Shown here: positions 1-8,980 of the stretch, piece by piece
Position numbering within the stretch: position 1 is the stretch's first letter
Layout: each line of letters begins with the position of its first letter
Origin: Sphingobium lactosutens DS20
Lineage (GTDB): Bacteria > Pseudomonadota > Alphaproteobacteria > Sphingomonadales > Sphingomonadaceae
Assembly: GCF_000445105.1 (NCBI RefSeq)
Contig: NZ_ATDP01000074.1
Span: forward strand, 1 to 64,000
Direction of reading: 5' to 3'
Length of the DNA: 64,000 bases
Translations under genes and position numbers: made by a program
The notes under the pieces: model-generated
What the model saw: only the letters and a program-made list of their open reading frames with translations
Told to the model about the DNA's origin: nothing
The model's database searches: none

Positions 1-50
1 TGTCAACGGCGGAGCAAAAGTCGGCCATTCGGCGGCGTAAAACCAGGCCA
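1..50. repeat. IS21 left terminal repeats
   Basis: The outer terminal repeat is at 1-17. Two related internal repeats, GCAAAAGTCGGCCA (14-27) and GTAAAACCAGGCCA (37-50), follow. The same motif recurs inverted near the right end at about 2430-2447. Confidence 0.7.
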
Positions 51-55
51 TCGTG

Positions 56-120
56 TTACATGCCGGGGGGAGTGGCGTGAGGGCGTAGCCCGAGGGCCAC
101 TCCCCCCGGCATTGGTGTAA
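56..120 (-). terminator. Stem-loop just downstream of istB
   Basis: A perfect 15-bp inverted repeat (61-75 with 97-111) has a 21-base loop and a further 5-bp match outside it (56-60 with 116-120). It lies immediately after the istB stop on the minus strand. It probably terminates the transposase transcript and may also block read-through across the IS end. No long T tract follows, so factor-independent termination is inferred from stem strength only. Confidence 0.6.
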
Positions 121-123
121 TTT

Positions 124-891
124 TCAGGGTCTGGTTTTGGCCTTGCGGGCCCGGCTGTGCGCGAGGCGATAGCTTTCGCCGTTCATCTCGAGGATGCTGA
201 CGTGATGGGTCAGGCGATCGAGGAGCGCGCCTGTGAGACGCTCAGATCCGAAGGTTTCGGTCCATTCGTCGAAGGGCAGGTTGCTGGTGATGAAGGTGGA
301 GCCGCGTTCGTAACGCTGGGAGATCAGCTCGAACAACAGTTCGGCGCCGGTCTTGGAGAGCGGCACAAAGCCCAGTTCGTCGATGATGAGCAGCTTGTAT
401 CCGGCCATCTGCTTCTGGAAGCGCAGAAGACGGCGCTCGTCGCGGGCCTCCATCATTTCGCTGACCAGCGCTGCCGCGGTGGTGAAGCCCACCGACAGTC
501 CTTTCTGGCATGCTGCCAGTCCGAGCCCCAACGCTACGTGCGTCTTTCCGGTGCCTGATGGCCCCAGAGCGATGGCGTTCTCACGCCGCTCGATCCACTC
601 GCAGCGCGCCATCTCGAGCACCTGCATCTTGTTGAGCCTGGGGATGGCGGCGAAGTCGAAGCTGTCGAGGCTTTTGACGGCGGGGAAGCGCGCGGCCTTG
701 ATGCGCCGCTCGACCATGCGACGCTCCCTGTCGATCATTTCCATCTCGACGAGGCGGGCGAGGAAGCGGATATGATCGACGCCTTCAGCGGCACATTGCC
801 GCGCGAGCTTGTGATGCTCACGCAGGCACGTAGGCAGCTTGAGCGCCTTGAGATGGTGAGCGAGAAGGATCTCCGGGGCCTGATCGCTCAT
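124..891 (-). CDS. istB: IS21 transposition helper ATPase IstB
   Basis: This is a 255-residue AAA+ helper of the IstB/DnaC type that assists the IstA transposase in target selection. The Walker A is GPSGTGKTH, followed by a Walker B-like LLIIDELGF. The start is the ATG at 891, whose bases overlap the istA stop (ATGA), implying translational coupling as usual in IS21 elements. A longer open frame runs upstream to 1308, but that part is the shadow of istA. Length and motifs are normal for the family and I see no defect. Confidence 0.93.
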   Translation of the reverse strand: MSDQAPEILLAHHLKALKLPTCLREHHKLARQCAAEGVDHIRFLARLVEMEMIDRERRMVERRIKAARFPAVKSLDSFDFAAIPRLNKMQVLEMARCEWIERRENAIALGPSGTGKTHVALGLGLAACQKGLSVGFTTAAALVSEMMEARDERRLLRFQKQMAGYKLLIIDELGFVPLSKTGAELLFELISQRYERGSTFITSNLPFDEWTETFGSERLTGALLDRLTHHVSILEMNGESYRLAHSRARKAKTRP

Positions 892-2396
892 GCGGCCTCC
901 TGCCGGTCGGAGAGCAGGCTCAGATAGGCTCTGGCAAAGGTCTTCTCGACCGTGGTGCGTGGCAGGAAGGGATAGACGTCCAGGTCCAGCCTGGGCGGTA
1001 CGCGTTCGATCCGGCACAGGACGAGGTGCTTGACGGCATCGAAGCCGATGGCGCCAAGATCGATGGCCTGTTCGACCGCCGCCTGGAGATCGGCGAGGGT
1101 GAACGTTTCCAGCAGGCGCAGTACCTGCACATATTCGCGCCTGCCATGTTTGTGCATGCGCCCTTCCATCAACCGCTGCAGTGTCGTGAACGCTTCGGGC
1201 AGGTCCCAGCCCTGCAAAGGCGCAGCCTGGTCGAATGCGTTGATCTTCTGCTCGATCAGCGGGAGATAATGGAGCGGGTCGAAGACAACCTCCTCGCGGG
1301 CATAGCAACGAGGATGACGGGCGATGACTTCGCTGCGGCAGCCGATCACCACCTCATCGACATAGGCCCTGATCCAGACCTCCTGATGGCCCCAGGCCAC
1401 CGGAACCGAATAATCGTTGGTCCTGTAGCGCACCAGGGATTGCGAGGAGACCCTCCCGCCTTTCTGATCGCAGGCCTCGAAGGGTGTAGCGGGCAGAGGC
1501 TGCATGGCCGCGAGATCGCGCTGCAGCCGCTCACCGATCGTCTCGCTCTGCCCGCGCACCTTGTCCTGCTGGCGCTTGCGGCATTGCTCCTCCAGCCACA
1601 GGTTGAACGCCTCCCAGGTCGGGAACTTCGGGATCGGCACCATGAAGTTGCGCCGGCAATAGCCTACCAGCCCCTCCACATTGCCTTTCTCGTTCCCCTT
1701 GCCCGGGCGAGCATAGCGGTCGCGGATCACGTAATGTGACAGGAAAGCGCTGAACAGCGTGGCACGCTGCCGCGTGCCGTCGGGCAGGATCTTCGTCACA
1801 AGGCAGCGATCGTTGTCATAGACGATCGAGCGCGGTACCGCGCCGAAAAACGCGAAGGCATGCACGTGTCCGTCCACCCAGGCCTCCGCCACCGCCGCCG
1901 GATAGGCCCGCACATAGCAGGCATCACTGTGCGGCAGATCGAGCGCGAAGAAGTAGGCCTTCTGCTCCACCCCGCCGATCTCCACCAGCGCTTCCCCGAA
2001 ATCGGCCTGCGCATCTCCCGCAGGGTGCGCCAGCGGCACGAACATCTCCCGGCTGCGCTGTTCGCGCTCCCGGATGTAATCCTTGATGATCGTATAGCCG
2101 CCGGTGAAACCATGCTCGGTGCGCAAACGGTCGAATACCCGCTTCGCCGTATGGCGTTGCTTGCGCGGGACACTGCGGTCACCCTCAAGCCATCCATCAA
2201 TGATCGCCACAAACCCGTCCAGCTTCGGGCGCTGCGGTACGGACTGGCGCCGGTAACCCGGCGGCGATGAAAACGACAGCATCTTGCGTACCGTTTCGCG
2301 CGACACATTGAAACGCTTCGCCGCCGCCCGTTGGCTCATGCCATCCGCGCAAGCCAGACGGACCTGAAGATAAAGTTCCACGCTGTAGATCCCCAC
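888..2396 (-). CDS. istA: IS21 transposase IstA
   Basis: A 502-residue DDE transposase that catalyses cut and strand transfer of the element. The N-terminus has a helix-turn-helix (SQRAAAKRFNVSRETVRK). The catalytic core shows the expected acidic residues: D in AQADFGEA, D in SIVYDND, and E in KGNVEGLVGY. The C-terminal part is the usual IstA beta region. It overlaps istB by ATGA. The frame is uninterrupted, so a functional transposase is likely. Confidence 0.94.
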   Translation of the reverse strand: MGIYSVELYLQVRLACADGMSQRAAAKRFNVSRETVRKMLSFSSPPGYRRQSVPQRPKLDGFVAIIDGWLEGDRSVPRKQRHTAKRVFDRLRTEHGFTGGYTIIKDYIREREQRSREMFVPLAHPAGDAQADFGEALVEIGGVEQKAYFFALDLPHSDACYVRAYPAAVAEAWVDGHVHAFAFFGAVPRSIVYDNDRCLVTKILPDGTRQRATLFSAFLSHYVIRDRYARPGKGNEKGNVEGLVGYCRRNFMVPIPKFPTWEAFNLWLEEQCRKRQQDKVRGQSETIGERLQRDLAAMQPLPATPFEACDQKGGRVSSQSLVRYRTNDYSVPVAWGHQEVWIRAYVDEVVIGCRSEVIARHPRCYAREEVVFDPLHYLPLIEQKINAFDQAAPLQGWDLPEAFTTLQRLMEGRMHKHGRREYVQVLRLLETFTLADLQAAVEQAIDLGAIGFDAVKHLVLCRIERVPPRLDLDVYPFLPRTTVEKTFARAYLSLLSDRQEAA

Positions 2397-2429
2397 ACCT
2401 CCCTGACTCGGCAGAAAGGCTTCAAGGTG

Positions 2430-2501
2430 GACGACTTTTACGCCGCCCGCAGCAGGACTATCCCGCCGCTACCGTGGTCGAATATTGCTCCGCCGTTCTC
2501 A
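2430..2501. repeat. IS21 right terminal repeats
   Basis: The complement of 2501-2485 matches the left tip in 15 of 17 positions. The internal repeat at 2430-2447, inverted, reads GGCGGCGTAAAAGTCGTC and matches the left internal repeats. The outermost base is placed at 2501 by this match. Confidence 0.7.
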
Positions 2502-3180
2502 GAGATATTCTTGAAACAAAGCAAGAACGAACGGCAATGTCGCCGTAGCATTTGAAGACGCGCTCCAATGTCCGTTTGTCGCCCATGAAACGCCCCACGT
2601 TTCTAACCGTACCGAGCTATCGGGACGCTGGCGGCAGCGGTCTCGGCGTGATGTTGGTTGCATGACTGACCCGGCAGATACGCGCAATCCCGCCTGATGG
2701 AGCGGAATGCAGGTACATTCTGCGCCGCGTGGAAGCGGTCTCCTAAAGCTATATGCTCATTGCCTCGCTGTTGCGCGTGGTCATGATGATGCTCGCAGCA
2801 TATCTCGGCTCCCCATCGCGAACCGCCTTTGCCAGTTCTGTCATCGTTCGCGGTTATTTACTCCTCGTCCAACTTGCATTTGTGGCATCTTGCGCTTGGA
2901 ATCCGGTAGGCTGCTGACTATCTGTCTCGCTGCATAGCGAGAGCCCAGATGTGCCGGCTGCTGGAGCTGCCGCTGCCCGCACCCAGCCAGGATGCCGTCG
3001 CGGTCATGCGGAACGGAGACGCTTCGCCTGTGGCGATGGTGGTTTGTTCCTTCATCCTGGGTGTTACAGGGCATCGTTTCGCGCCCCTTGCGGCAAGTTA
3101 GAACCTGGCGGCTTCCATTCCGGCCGTGTCCGACTTTCAGCGCAGTGTCACCTTCAAACGCATGTGGAAGCATGAGATTG
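2502..3180. other. Intergenic stretch, no convincing gene
   Basis: About 680 bases lie between the IS right end and the MarR gene. Open frames here (up to about 76 codons in 2707-2937) have no recognisable domain and no good ribosome-binding site. I see no tRNA, repeat or strong terminator. It probably contains the marR promoter and debris next to the IS insertion. Confidence 0.5.
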
Positions 3181-3660
3181 ATGAGCAAATCATTTGAAGA
3201 CGAATTCGATGTGCGCAGTTTTACTGCAGACCTCGCCTGGGACCTGATGCCGGTGGCGCGGCTGTGGCACAGGTCGATGGACAGGGTCCTTGGGTCCACC
3301 GGGCTCACCCTCTCGGAGGCCATGCCCATTATCGCAGTGGCGCGCTTGGGTTGCAGGGTGCGGCAGAAGTCGGTGGCCGAGCGAATCGGGATCGAACAGC
3401 CCTCGCTGGTGCATGCGCTGGACAAGCTGGAAGCCCTCGGTCTGATGGAGCGGCGCGTGGACCCCCGCGACGGTCGTGCCCGCATCCTGTCGCTTACCCG
3501 CGACGGTCAAGCTTTGGCTCGCAAGCTGGAGACGGAGCTGACCATGCACCTGCAATCTGTGTTCGCGCAGGTGAGTGATGCCGACGGTGAAGCGGCATTG
3601 CGCGTGCTGCGGGTGATTGAGGCGGTCTCACGGCACACGCTGGCTAGCGGTAGCAGTTGA
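3181..3660 (+). CDS. MarR-family transcriptional regulator
   Basis: A 159-residue winged-helix regulator. The DNA-binding core is visible around residues 60-100 (KSVAERIGIEQPSLVHALDK as recognition helix, then the wing VDPRDGRARILSLT with the DxR signature of MarR proteins). The start at 3181 is preferred because GGAAG (3166-3170) is 10 bases upstream; the ATG at 3172 lies only 1 base after that motif. No neighbouring target gene is obvious: the next operon converges from the other strand, and upstream is an IS element. The ligand is unknown. Confidence 0.85.
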   Translation: MSKSFEDEFDVRSFTADLAWDLMPVARLWHRSMDRVLGSTGLTLSEAMPIIAVARLGCRVRQKSVAERIGIEQPSLVHALDKLEALGLMERRVDPRDGRARILSLTRDGQALARKLETELTMHLQSVFAQVSDADGEAALRVLRVIEAVSRHTLASGSS

Positions 3661-4033
3661 TCACAACTGCTACCGCCGTAGCATCGCGGTCATTGATCAC
3701 GAGGTCAAGCAAAGCGCTCTTGGGCCGGCGGCGATCAATGAGAGTGCCGTGCAGTGTCCGTCAGGCCAAGGGCGTTTCGACCGGATAAGATCGCCGATCA
3801 ATCGCAGCCTCATCTCGGACAGGCTGATCCTGCTTTTGTTGAGATGGTAGATTTCGGATCGAGCTTCTGAAGCCGGAAGAGGCGCTTAAGTGTGCCGCAG
3901 CACGTTTGATGCCGCTCAGCGCATTGACCGAGGGCCGTTCAGCCAGTCGCGAACGCATTGAAACATGTTAACGCTTCTAACGATGTGGGAAACCATGCTG
4001 CATCGCTGAAAGCCGATCTCAAAGCCAGGTTGT
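3661..4033. other. Intergenic region between convergent genes
   Basis: About 370 bases between the marR stop and the end of the lipid kinase gene. The genes converge here, so terminators are expected, but I could not find a clear stem with a T tract. Short open frames have no recognisable content. Confidence 0.45.
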
Positions 4034-4939
4034 CTAGCCAATCATTGCGCCGTGAACCGGCAGCGCCTGGGGAACGCATTCTATGCGGAAGCTGCTTTTG
4101 CGCAAAGGCTCGCCATCAAGATTGATGTCGAGTGCGACCTCGGCTTGGTAGACGACCCAGGGCGCCCGCATTCGGACAATGTGCGTCTCGATGGACCGCG
4201 CGCCATGCTGGAGAAGACTTGCAAGAACGTCCAGCCTTTGTGCGGCCTCCAGTTCCGGAAGGATCATCAAATCGAGCAGACCGTCATCGAGCAGGGCATC
4301 GGGACAGATCGGCAGTCCTCCGCCTGCCTGACGGCCATTGCCGATTGCCATCGCCACGAACGGACCTTCCCAGCAAAAGCCGGGCGCAACGAAGCGTCCC
4401 CGGCTCGCCGTCATCTCATGGAAACGCCGGACCCCTGTGAATATATAGGCAAGGCCACCGAGCCGCTGCTTGAGGACTGGATCGGTCTCGGCGGTGACGC
4501 GCGATCCGAAGCCTCCGGAAACCATGTTGATGAACGGCCGGCCATCGACGATGCCGATATCGATCCGGGACGGCGCTCCCGATGTGACCAGCGCGAGCGC
4601 CGCGCCAACGTCGTCCGACGGCAGGCCTATGCTGCGAGCAAAGTCGTTGGCCGTACCGAGAGGGAATATCCCCAGCGAACAGCCTTCGGGAAGCCCTTTC
4701 TGAAAAGCGGTGGAGAAGACTTCGTTCACGGTGCCGTCGCCGCCGCCTGCGACGATGCGGTCGATCCGGCCGGTTCTGGCCTCCATGATGCCTTCGCGGG
4801 TCAATCGCTGCGCATCGCCTGCCTCCCATGTCACACGGACCTGAACCTCATGGCGCCGCGCGCGCAGGTCCGCGATGGCTGATCTCACGTCCGGGCGCGC
4901 TGCAGCCTTGCCGTGCAAAATGATCCAGAGCTTCGCCAT
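4034..4939 (-). CDS. YegS/diacylglycerol kinase-type lipid kinase
   Basis: A 301-residue protein of the diacylglycerol kinase catalytic family, which phosphorylates diacylglycerol-like or phosphatidylglycerol lipids using ATP. The nucleotide-binding signature GGGDGTVNEV lies near residues 65-75, followed by LGIFPLGTANDFARS. The length matches YegS (about 300). It is the last gene of the minus-strand run starting with phaC, 86 bases after the antiporter. A lipid kinase fits the membrane-lipid theme of that run. The exact substrate cannot be read from sequence. Confidence 0.88.
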   Translation of the reverse strand: MAKLWIILHGKAAARPDVRSAIADLRARRHEVQVRVTWEAGDAQRLTREGIMEARTGRIDRIVAGGGDGTVNEVFSTAFQKGLPEGCSLGIFPLGTANDFARSIGLPSDDVGAALALVTSGAPSRIDIGIVDGRPFINMVSGGFGSRVTAETDPVLKQRLGGLAYIFTGVRRFHEMTASRGRFVAPGFCWEGPFVAMAIGNGRQAGGGLPICPDALLDDGLLDLMILPELEAAQRLDVLASLLQHGARSIETHIVRMRAPWVVYQAEVALDINLDGEPLRKSSFRIECVPQALPVHGAMIG

Positions 4940-5025
4940 GATTTCCTATCTCGCCGTTCCGTTCTCTTCAGGCTTGTGAACTCGTCGCGCGGGAGGCGGC
5001 AGACGATCCGGTCGATGGATCAGCC

Positions 5026-6660
5026 TCAAGCCGGAACCGCGTAGCGAGCTTCGATGAGGTCGATCTCCCGAACCAGTTTGCGCGCCGCCTCGCTCCCGAG
5101 CTGGCCATGCCTTGTCCGCCTGTATATTTCGTCGCGTTCGGCCTTGAGCGCGGCAAGACGCAGCTCCGCATCGATCTGCTCGAAATGCCGCAGCGACGTG
5201 CGTTCTTCAGGATTGCCCTCGCGCGCTTCGATCCGCTGGCGATAGGCATCCATGATCCGCGCCGCCACCGAGATATAGGCGTCCGGATCCGGTCGCCCTC
5301 GCGCCATGTCATGCTGTGCGCGCTCGACTGCGGCGATCGCCGCTTGCGCCGCCGCGACGCGGGCGGCGTCGACTTCCGCCTCATGGGACGGCTCGGGCGG
5401 CATCTCCAGGCCGCGTAGCAGCATTGGCAGGCCAAGGCTCGCGACGACAAGGGAGACAATGATAACGCCCATAGCGAGAAATATCGCAACGTCGCGGGCA
5501 GGGAAGGCCGTGCCGTCGGACATCGCCAGCGGCAGGGTCATGATGCCCGCCAGCGTTATGGCGCCGCGCACCCCCGCAAAGGACATCGCTGCGACAATCC
5601 GCCAGTTTGGCGTCTGCGTTTCGCTGCCGGCACGAAAAAGCGTCAGTCGGAACGACAGCCACACCCATAGAAAGCGCAGGGCGGCGAGGCCAAGGTTGAT
5701 CGCAATCACATAGACGATGAGCCACCAGGGCTCGTGATGGCCGGTCGTGCTCACCGTTTCCGCGGCGCCCGAGACGATCATCGGCAGCTGCTCGCCCAGG
5801 AGGATGAAGATGATCCCGTTCGCCGTGAACTGGATCGTATCCCAGACCGAATTGCGCCGGATACGTGTCGTGGCGGCGAGGTCGCCGGACGCCTCGACGA
5901 AGCCCATGGTGAGGCCAGCGGCGACGGCGGCCAGAATACCCGAGCAATGAAAATGCTCGGCGGCGAGATAAGCCGCAAACGGCATCAACAGGCTTATCAG
6001 GATCTGCGATCCGTCCTCGGCGCCGAACCGGCGCGAGATCCAGCTCTTGGCTTTGCCGATCGCCCAGGTCATGCCGGCGCCGATCGCGACACCGCCGATC
6101 GCGACCCACAGGAAGTTGAGGAACGCCGCCTGGATCGAGAAGGCGCCGGTCAGCGCGGCGGCGATGGCGAAGCGCAGGCACACAAGGCCGGACGCGTCAT
6201 TGAGGAGGGATTCGCCCTCGAGGATATGCATCATGCGTTTGGGGATGGGCGAGCGCTGAGCGATCGCGGACACCGCGATGGGATCGGTCGGGGAAAGAAC
6301 GGCGGCCAGCGCAAAGGCCACGGGTAGCGGCATGGATGGGATCATCCAGTTGATAAAGAGACCCATGCCCGCGACCGTGAAGATCACGAGACCGAGGGCC
6401 AGTTCGAGCACGGTCTTGCCGTCCTTGAACAACTCCTCGCGCGGAATGCGCCATCCGTCGAGGAAGAGAAGCGGCGGCAGGAAAAGCGCGAAGAACAGTT
6501 CCGGATCCAGCGTCACCCGCCAGTCGGCGATCATGCCGATCGCCGCGCCGATCGCGATCTGGAACAGCGGCCGCGGCAAGGGCAGCGGCAGAATCCGCGA
6601 GACGATACCGCTCACGATCACCGCGAACACCAGAAGAAGGATGATCGAGATTATTTCCAC
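5026..6660 (-). CDS. Na+/H+ antiporter, CPA1/NhaP type
   Basis: A 544-residue inner-membrane cation/proton antiporter. The first 400 residues contain about 11-12 hydrophobic helices, with the CPA1 signatures LSPTDPIAVSAI and the catalytic pair in GESLLNDASGLV. The last 120 residues form a charged cytoplasmic tail rich in Ala, Arg and Glu, as in bacterial NhaP/YjcE homologs. It lies 87 bases downstream of the DUF2059 gene and 86 bases upstream of the lipid kinase, all on the minus strand, so co-transcription is possible. It likely protects against sodium or alkaline stress. Confidence 0.9.
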   Translation of the reverse strand: MEIISIILLLVFAVIVSGIVSRILPLPLPRPLFQIAIGAAIGMIADWRVTLDPELFFALFLPPLLFLDGWRIPREELFKDGKTVLELALGLVIFTVAGMGLFINWMIPSMPLPVAFALAAVLSPTDPIAVSAIAQRSPIPKRMMHILEGESLLNDASGLVCLRFAIAAALTGAFSIQAAFLNFLWVAIGGVAIGAGMTWAIGKAKSWISRRFGAEDGSQILISLLMPFAAYLAAEHFHCSGILAAVAAGLTMGFVEASGDLAATTRIRRNSVWDTIQFTANGIIFILLGEQLPMIVSGAAETVSTTGHHEPWWLIVYVIAINLGLAALRFLWVWLSFRLTLFRAGSETQTPNWRIVAAMSFAGVRGAITLAGIMTLPLAMSDGTAFPARDVAIFLAMGVIIVSLVVASLGLPMLLRGLEMPPEPSHEAEVDAARVAAAQAAIAAVERAQHDMARGRPDPDAYISVAARIMDAYRQRIEAREGNPEERTSLRHFEQIDAELRLAALKAERDEIYRRTRHGQLGSEAARKLVREIDLIEARYAVPA

Positions 6661-6747
6661 GCTTTAGTTCCCGGTCCCATTAGGCACTATGCTGTTCGGT
6701 GTTCACTTTGCAGGACGTGGCTGTTCCGAAAAGAGGGGCAGCGATGT

Positions 6748-7314
6748 CTAGAGTGTATTGGTCTTGGGGGCCGGCGTAACCGGCTTGTTCCTGCATCCGC
6801 CCATCCGCTCACAGAAGCGGCTTTGCGCATCGGCAACCACTTTGGGCATGGTGTCGCGGACCGCATCCTCGAGTGCCGGCCACATGAGCGTGCGTCCCTT
6901 CTCCAGCCACGCGCGTCCTGGACTGCTCTCGAAAAAGGCGTTGATGCCCTCGAGTTCATCCGAGGTGAAGGCGGCCGCGCAGCTTTGCCTGACATGCTCC
7001 AGCACCGGCGCCTTGGCGGCGGTCAGGGCCTCTGTCAGCGAGTCGCGATAGGCCGTGGCCGTCTGCTTGTCATCGGGGAAGGCGGCTCGCAGCGTCGTGA
7101 AGGAATCCTCGGCCATCTGCCGGATGGTGACGTCCATCTCGGCTTCGAAGCCAGATAGGACGATCGCTCTCGAGCATAGCGCGATCCGCTGCGGCGACGC
7201 ATTGGTGGGCGGCGTGACGGGGGTTTGCGCGCCCGCGCTCGTCATGCCGGCGACGGCCAGGAGGACGAGCGCGGTTCGCGTCGTGGGCTTCAGAATCCGG
7301 AACAGGCTGGGCAC
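6748..7314 (-). CDS. Secreted DUF2059-type protein
   Basis: A 188-residue exported protein of unknown function. A signal peptide (about residues 10-29, hydrophobic LVLLAVAGMTSAGAQ) precedes a mature region. Its segment around residues 115-145 (TSDELEGINAFFESSPGRAW) is the typical DUF2059 motif, in which the phrase resembling AFYxSPxG is conserved. It is therefore periplasmic. It begins 71 bases after the auxiliary lipoprotein gene and may be part of the same transcript. Function unknown. Confidence 0.75.
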   Translation of the reverse strand: MPSLFRILKPTTRTALVLLAVAGMTSAGAQTPVTPPTNASPQRIALCSRAIVLSGFEAEMDVTIRQMAEDSFTTLRAAFPDDKQTATAYRDSLTEALTAAKAPVLEHVRQSCAAAFTSDELEGINAFFESSPGRAWLEKGRTLMWPALEDAVRDTMPKVVADAQSRFCERMGGCRNKPVTPAPKTNTL

Positions 7315-7385
7315 AGGTTTTTCCTTCGAATGCTATTGAGAGAAGCGAAGAGAGCGGCGAAACGCTAGGCCGGAAGCGAGCATGG

Positions 7386-8048
7386 TCATTGCCCGCCCTC
7401 CGGGTTTTCGAATTCGGCTACGGCCTTGAGCGACCAGTCGACCAGGTCGCCCGTCTGCCGCGCGACGGCCCTGTCGAACGCCTCCACAATCGCGGCCTTG
7501 CCATTTGCGGTTGCCGGCTCCTGTGCGGAGAAGCGCTGTGAGACGATTTCCTCGACGCGCGCCGGGTTCGTCAGGGTCGCTACGCCTGAGACGAGGACGA
7601 TGGGCGCGGATCCTTTGCCGGCTTGCCCGCCATAGCGCGCCTCGAAGCGGTCGATTTCCAGTCGTAATACCGACCCGGTGCGTTGTCCCGGACGCTCCCT
7701 GGGAGGCGCCAGATACAGATCCGGCGCGCGCGACCTGTACTGGCGCAGAAGGGCCTGGGTGTAGAGATCGGGCGCGGGCGCGGCCCAGCGCGCGTCCTTG
7801 ACATAAAGGACCGTGTCGCCGTGCGCCGTCATTATCCGGTCGCCCTCGATTTCGGGAGCGAAGCGGATGCGCGCGAGCGCCAGCGTCCTCGCCCCTGTTC
7901 CGGCCACGCCCTGGAGCTTTTCCGCATCGGGCACGCCGAATCGGAACAGATTGTCGGGCTTTCCGCTGTCGAGCAAGGATCCGCATGCAGTGAGGCAGGG
8001 CAGGATCAGCAGGCAGATCAGCGCCGCCTTTCGATAGGGTTTTCTCAT
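7386..8048 (-). CDS. ABC-type transport auxiliary lipoprotein (PqiC/MlaB-associated family)
   Basis: A 220-residue lipoprotein with signal peptide and lipobox LTAC, Cys22 being the lipidated residue. The body resembles the ABC-transport auxiliary component family (PF03886 type) that partners MCE systems at the outer membrane. Its start overlaps the stop of the MCE-protein gene by 4 bases (ATGA at 8048-8045), so translation is coupled. Probable role: outer-membrane partner of the Mla-like phospholipid transporter encoded just upstream. Confidence 0.85.
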   Translation of the reverse strand: MRKPYRKAALICLLILPCLTACGSLLDSGKPDNLFRFGVPDAEKLQGVAGTGARTLALARIRFAPEIEGDRIMTAHGDTVLYVKDARWAAPAPDLYTQALLRQYRSRAPDLYLAPPRERPGQRTGSVLRLEIDRFEARYGGQAGKGSAPIVLVSGVATLTNPARVEEIVSQRFSAQEPATANGKAAIVEAFDRAVARQTGDLVDWSLKAVAEFENPEGGQ

Positions 8049-8980
8049 AAGGGGAGCTCCAGTTCCTTCCCGCTGTCCTTTCCGATCGCCCGGCGCGGAC
8101 TGCGTCGTATTTCCCGCACAAGGCTGTCCAGCGAGTCGGCTGCCGCCTGAAGGCTCTGCATCGTCTCGGTGATCGCGGGCAGGGTGGTCGTCCCGATCGT
8201 GCCGCTTTGCCGGTTGACGTTCGCAATCGTCGCGCGCGCATCGCCAACCGCGGCTTTGAGCTCGCGCGCAGTCGCCGAAATATCGGCCATGGCCGTGCGC
8301 CCGTCGCCGTCAAGGAGAGACCGCGCTGACGCGGCGGCGGCCTGGATATCGTCAGCAGAGCGGTCGAGCTTGGCGAGCGTCGAGGCTGCATCGGCGAACA
8401 TCGCGCGGTTTGCGGCAAGCTCGTGCGCCGTCGCCTTAAGGTCCTGCACCGATTGGCCTATCGCATCGATATTGCGATCGGACAGGAGCCTGTTCACGCG
8501 CCGAAGAGCTTCGCCTGCGGTCTCGACGACCTGACCGCCGCCCTGCAGGAGCGAGGACAGGGCGTTGGGCTTGCTCTGGATGATGGGGCGCTTCCCATGG
8601 CGCGTCTCGCGCAACAACGGTTTTCCGACTGTGCCCGCGCTGATCTGGACGATGGAAACGCCCGAAATGCCCTGGGTTTCGGTGGACGCGAGCGAGTCGA
8701 CCCGTACCGGCGTCCCTCGCGAGAGGATGATGTCCGTCACCACCCGGTTGGGATCCTTCTCATCGAGCCGGATCCGCTCGATTTGTCCGACCTTGATGCC
8801 GTTGAACTGCACCTCGGCGCCGACGCTCAGGCCGCGCACCGGGCCATGGAAGATGATGCGATAGGGATCATCGGAGCCGCCGAACCGGCTACCGCCCAGC
8901 CACACGACGAAGACGATCGCGGCGATCAGCAGGGCCGTCGAAATGATGCCCACAAGGGCGTAGCTTGCGTGGCGTTCCAT
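8045..8980 (-). CDS. mlaD: MlaD-like MCE-domain phospholipid transport protein
   Basis: A 311-residue substrate-binding protein of an Mla-type transporter. One N-terminal transmembrane helix (about residues 7-29) anchors it in the inner membrane. The MCE domain follows (GPVRGLSVGAEVQFNGIKVG, about residues 45-65), then a long alpha-helical tail rich in Ala/Asp that could form a tunnel across the periplasm. The ATG at 8980 shares one base with the ATPase stop (TGATG); the longer frame upstream overlaps the ATPase gene and is rejected. Family members move phospholipids between inner and outer membranes. Confidence 0.9.
   Translation of the reverse strand: MERHASYALVGIISTALLIAAIVFVVWLGGSRFGGSDDPYRIIFHGPVRGLSVGAEVQFNGIKVGQIERIRLDEKDPNRVVTDIILSRGTPVRVDSLASTETQGISGVSIVQISAGTVGKPLLRETRHGKRPIIQSKPNALSSLLQGGGQVVETAGEALRRVNRLLSDRNIDAIGQSVQDLKATAHELAANRAMFADAASTLAKLDRSADDIQAAAASARSLLDGDGRTAMADISATARELKAAVGDARATIANVNRQSGTIGTTTLPAITETMQSLQAAADSLDSLVREIRRSPRRAIGKDSGKELELPL

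Larger units (their letters stand above)
1..2501 (-). mobile_element. Complete IS21-family insertion sequence
   Basis: The unit holds istA and istB on the minus strand with related ends. The left end (1-17) and the complement of the right end (2501-2485) share TG..AACGGCGGAGCAA. A second repeat, GGCGGCGTAAAA, lies at 31-42 and, inverted, at 2436-2447; multiple sub-terminal repeats are typical of IS21 transposase-binding sites. The left end coincides with window base 1, so a target duplication cannot be checked. Both reading frames are intact, so the element may be active. Confidence 0.88.

Noticed and set aside
891-1308. N-terminal extension of istB upstream of 891
   Set aside because: The extra 139 codons overlap istA out of frame and have no IstB similarity; the ATGA junction gives a better start.
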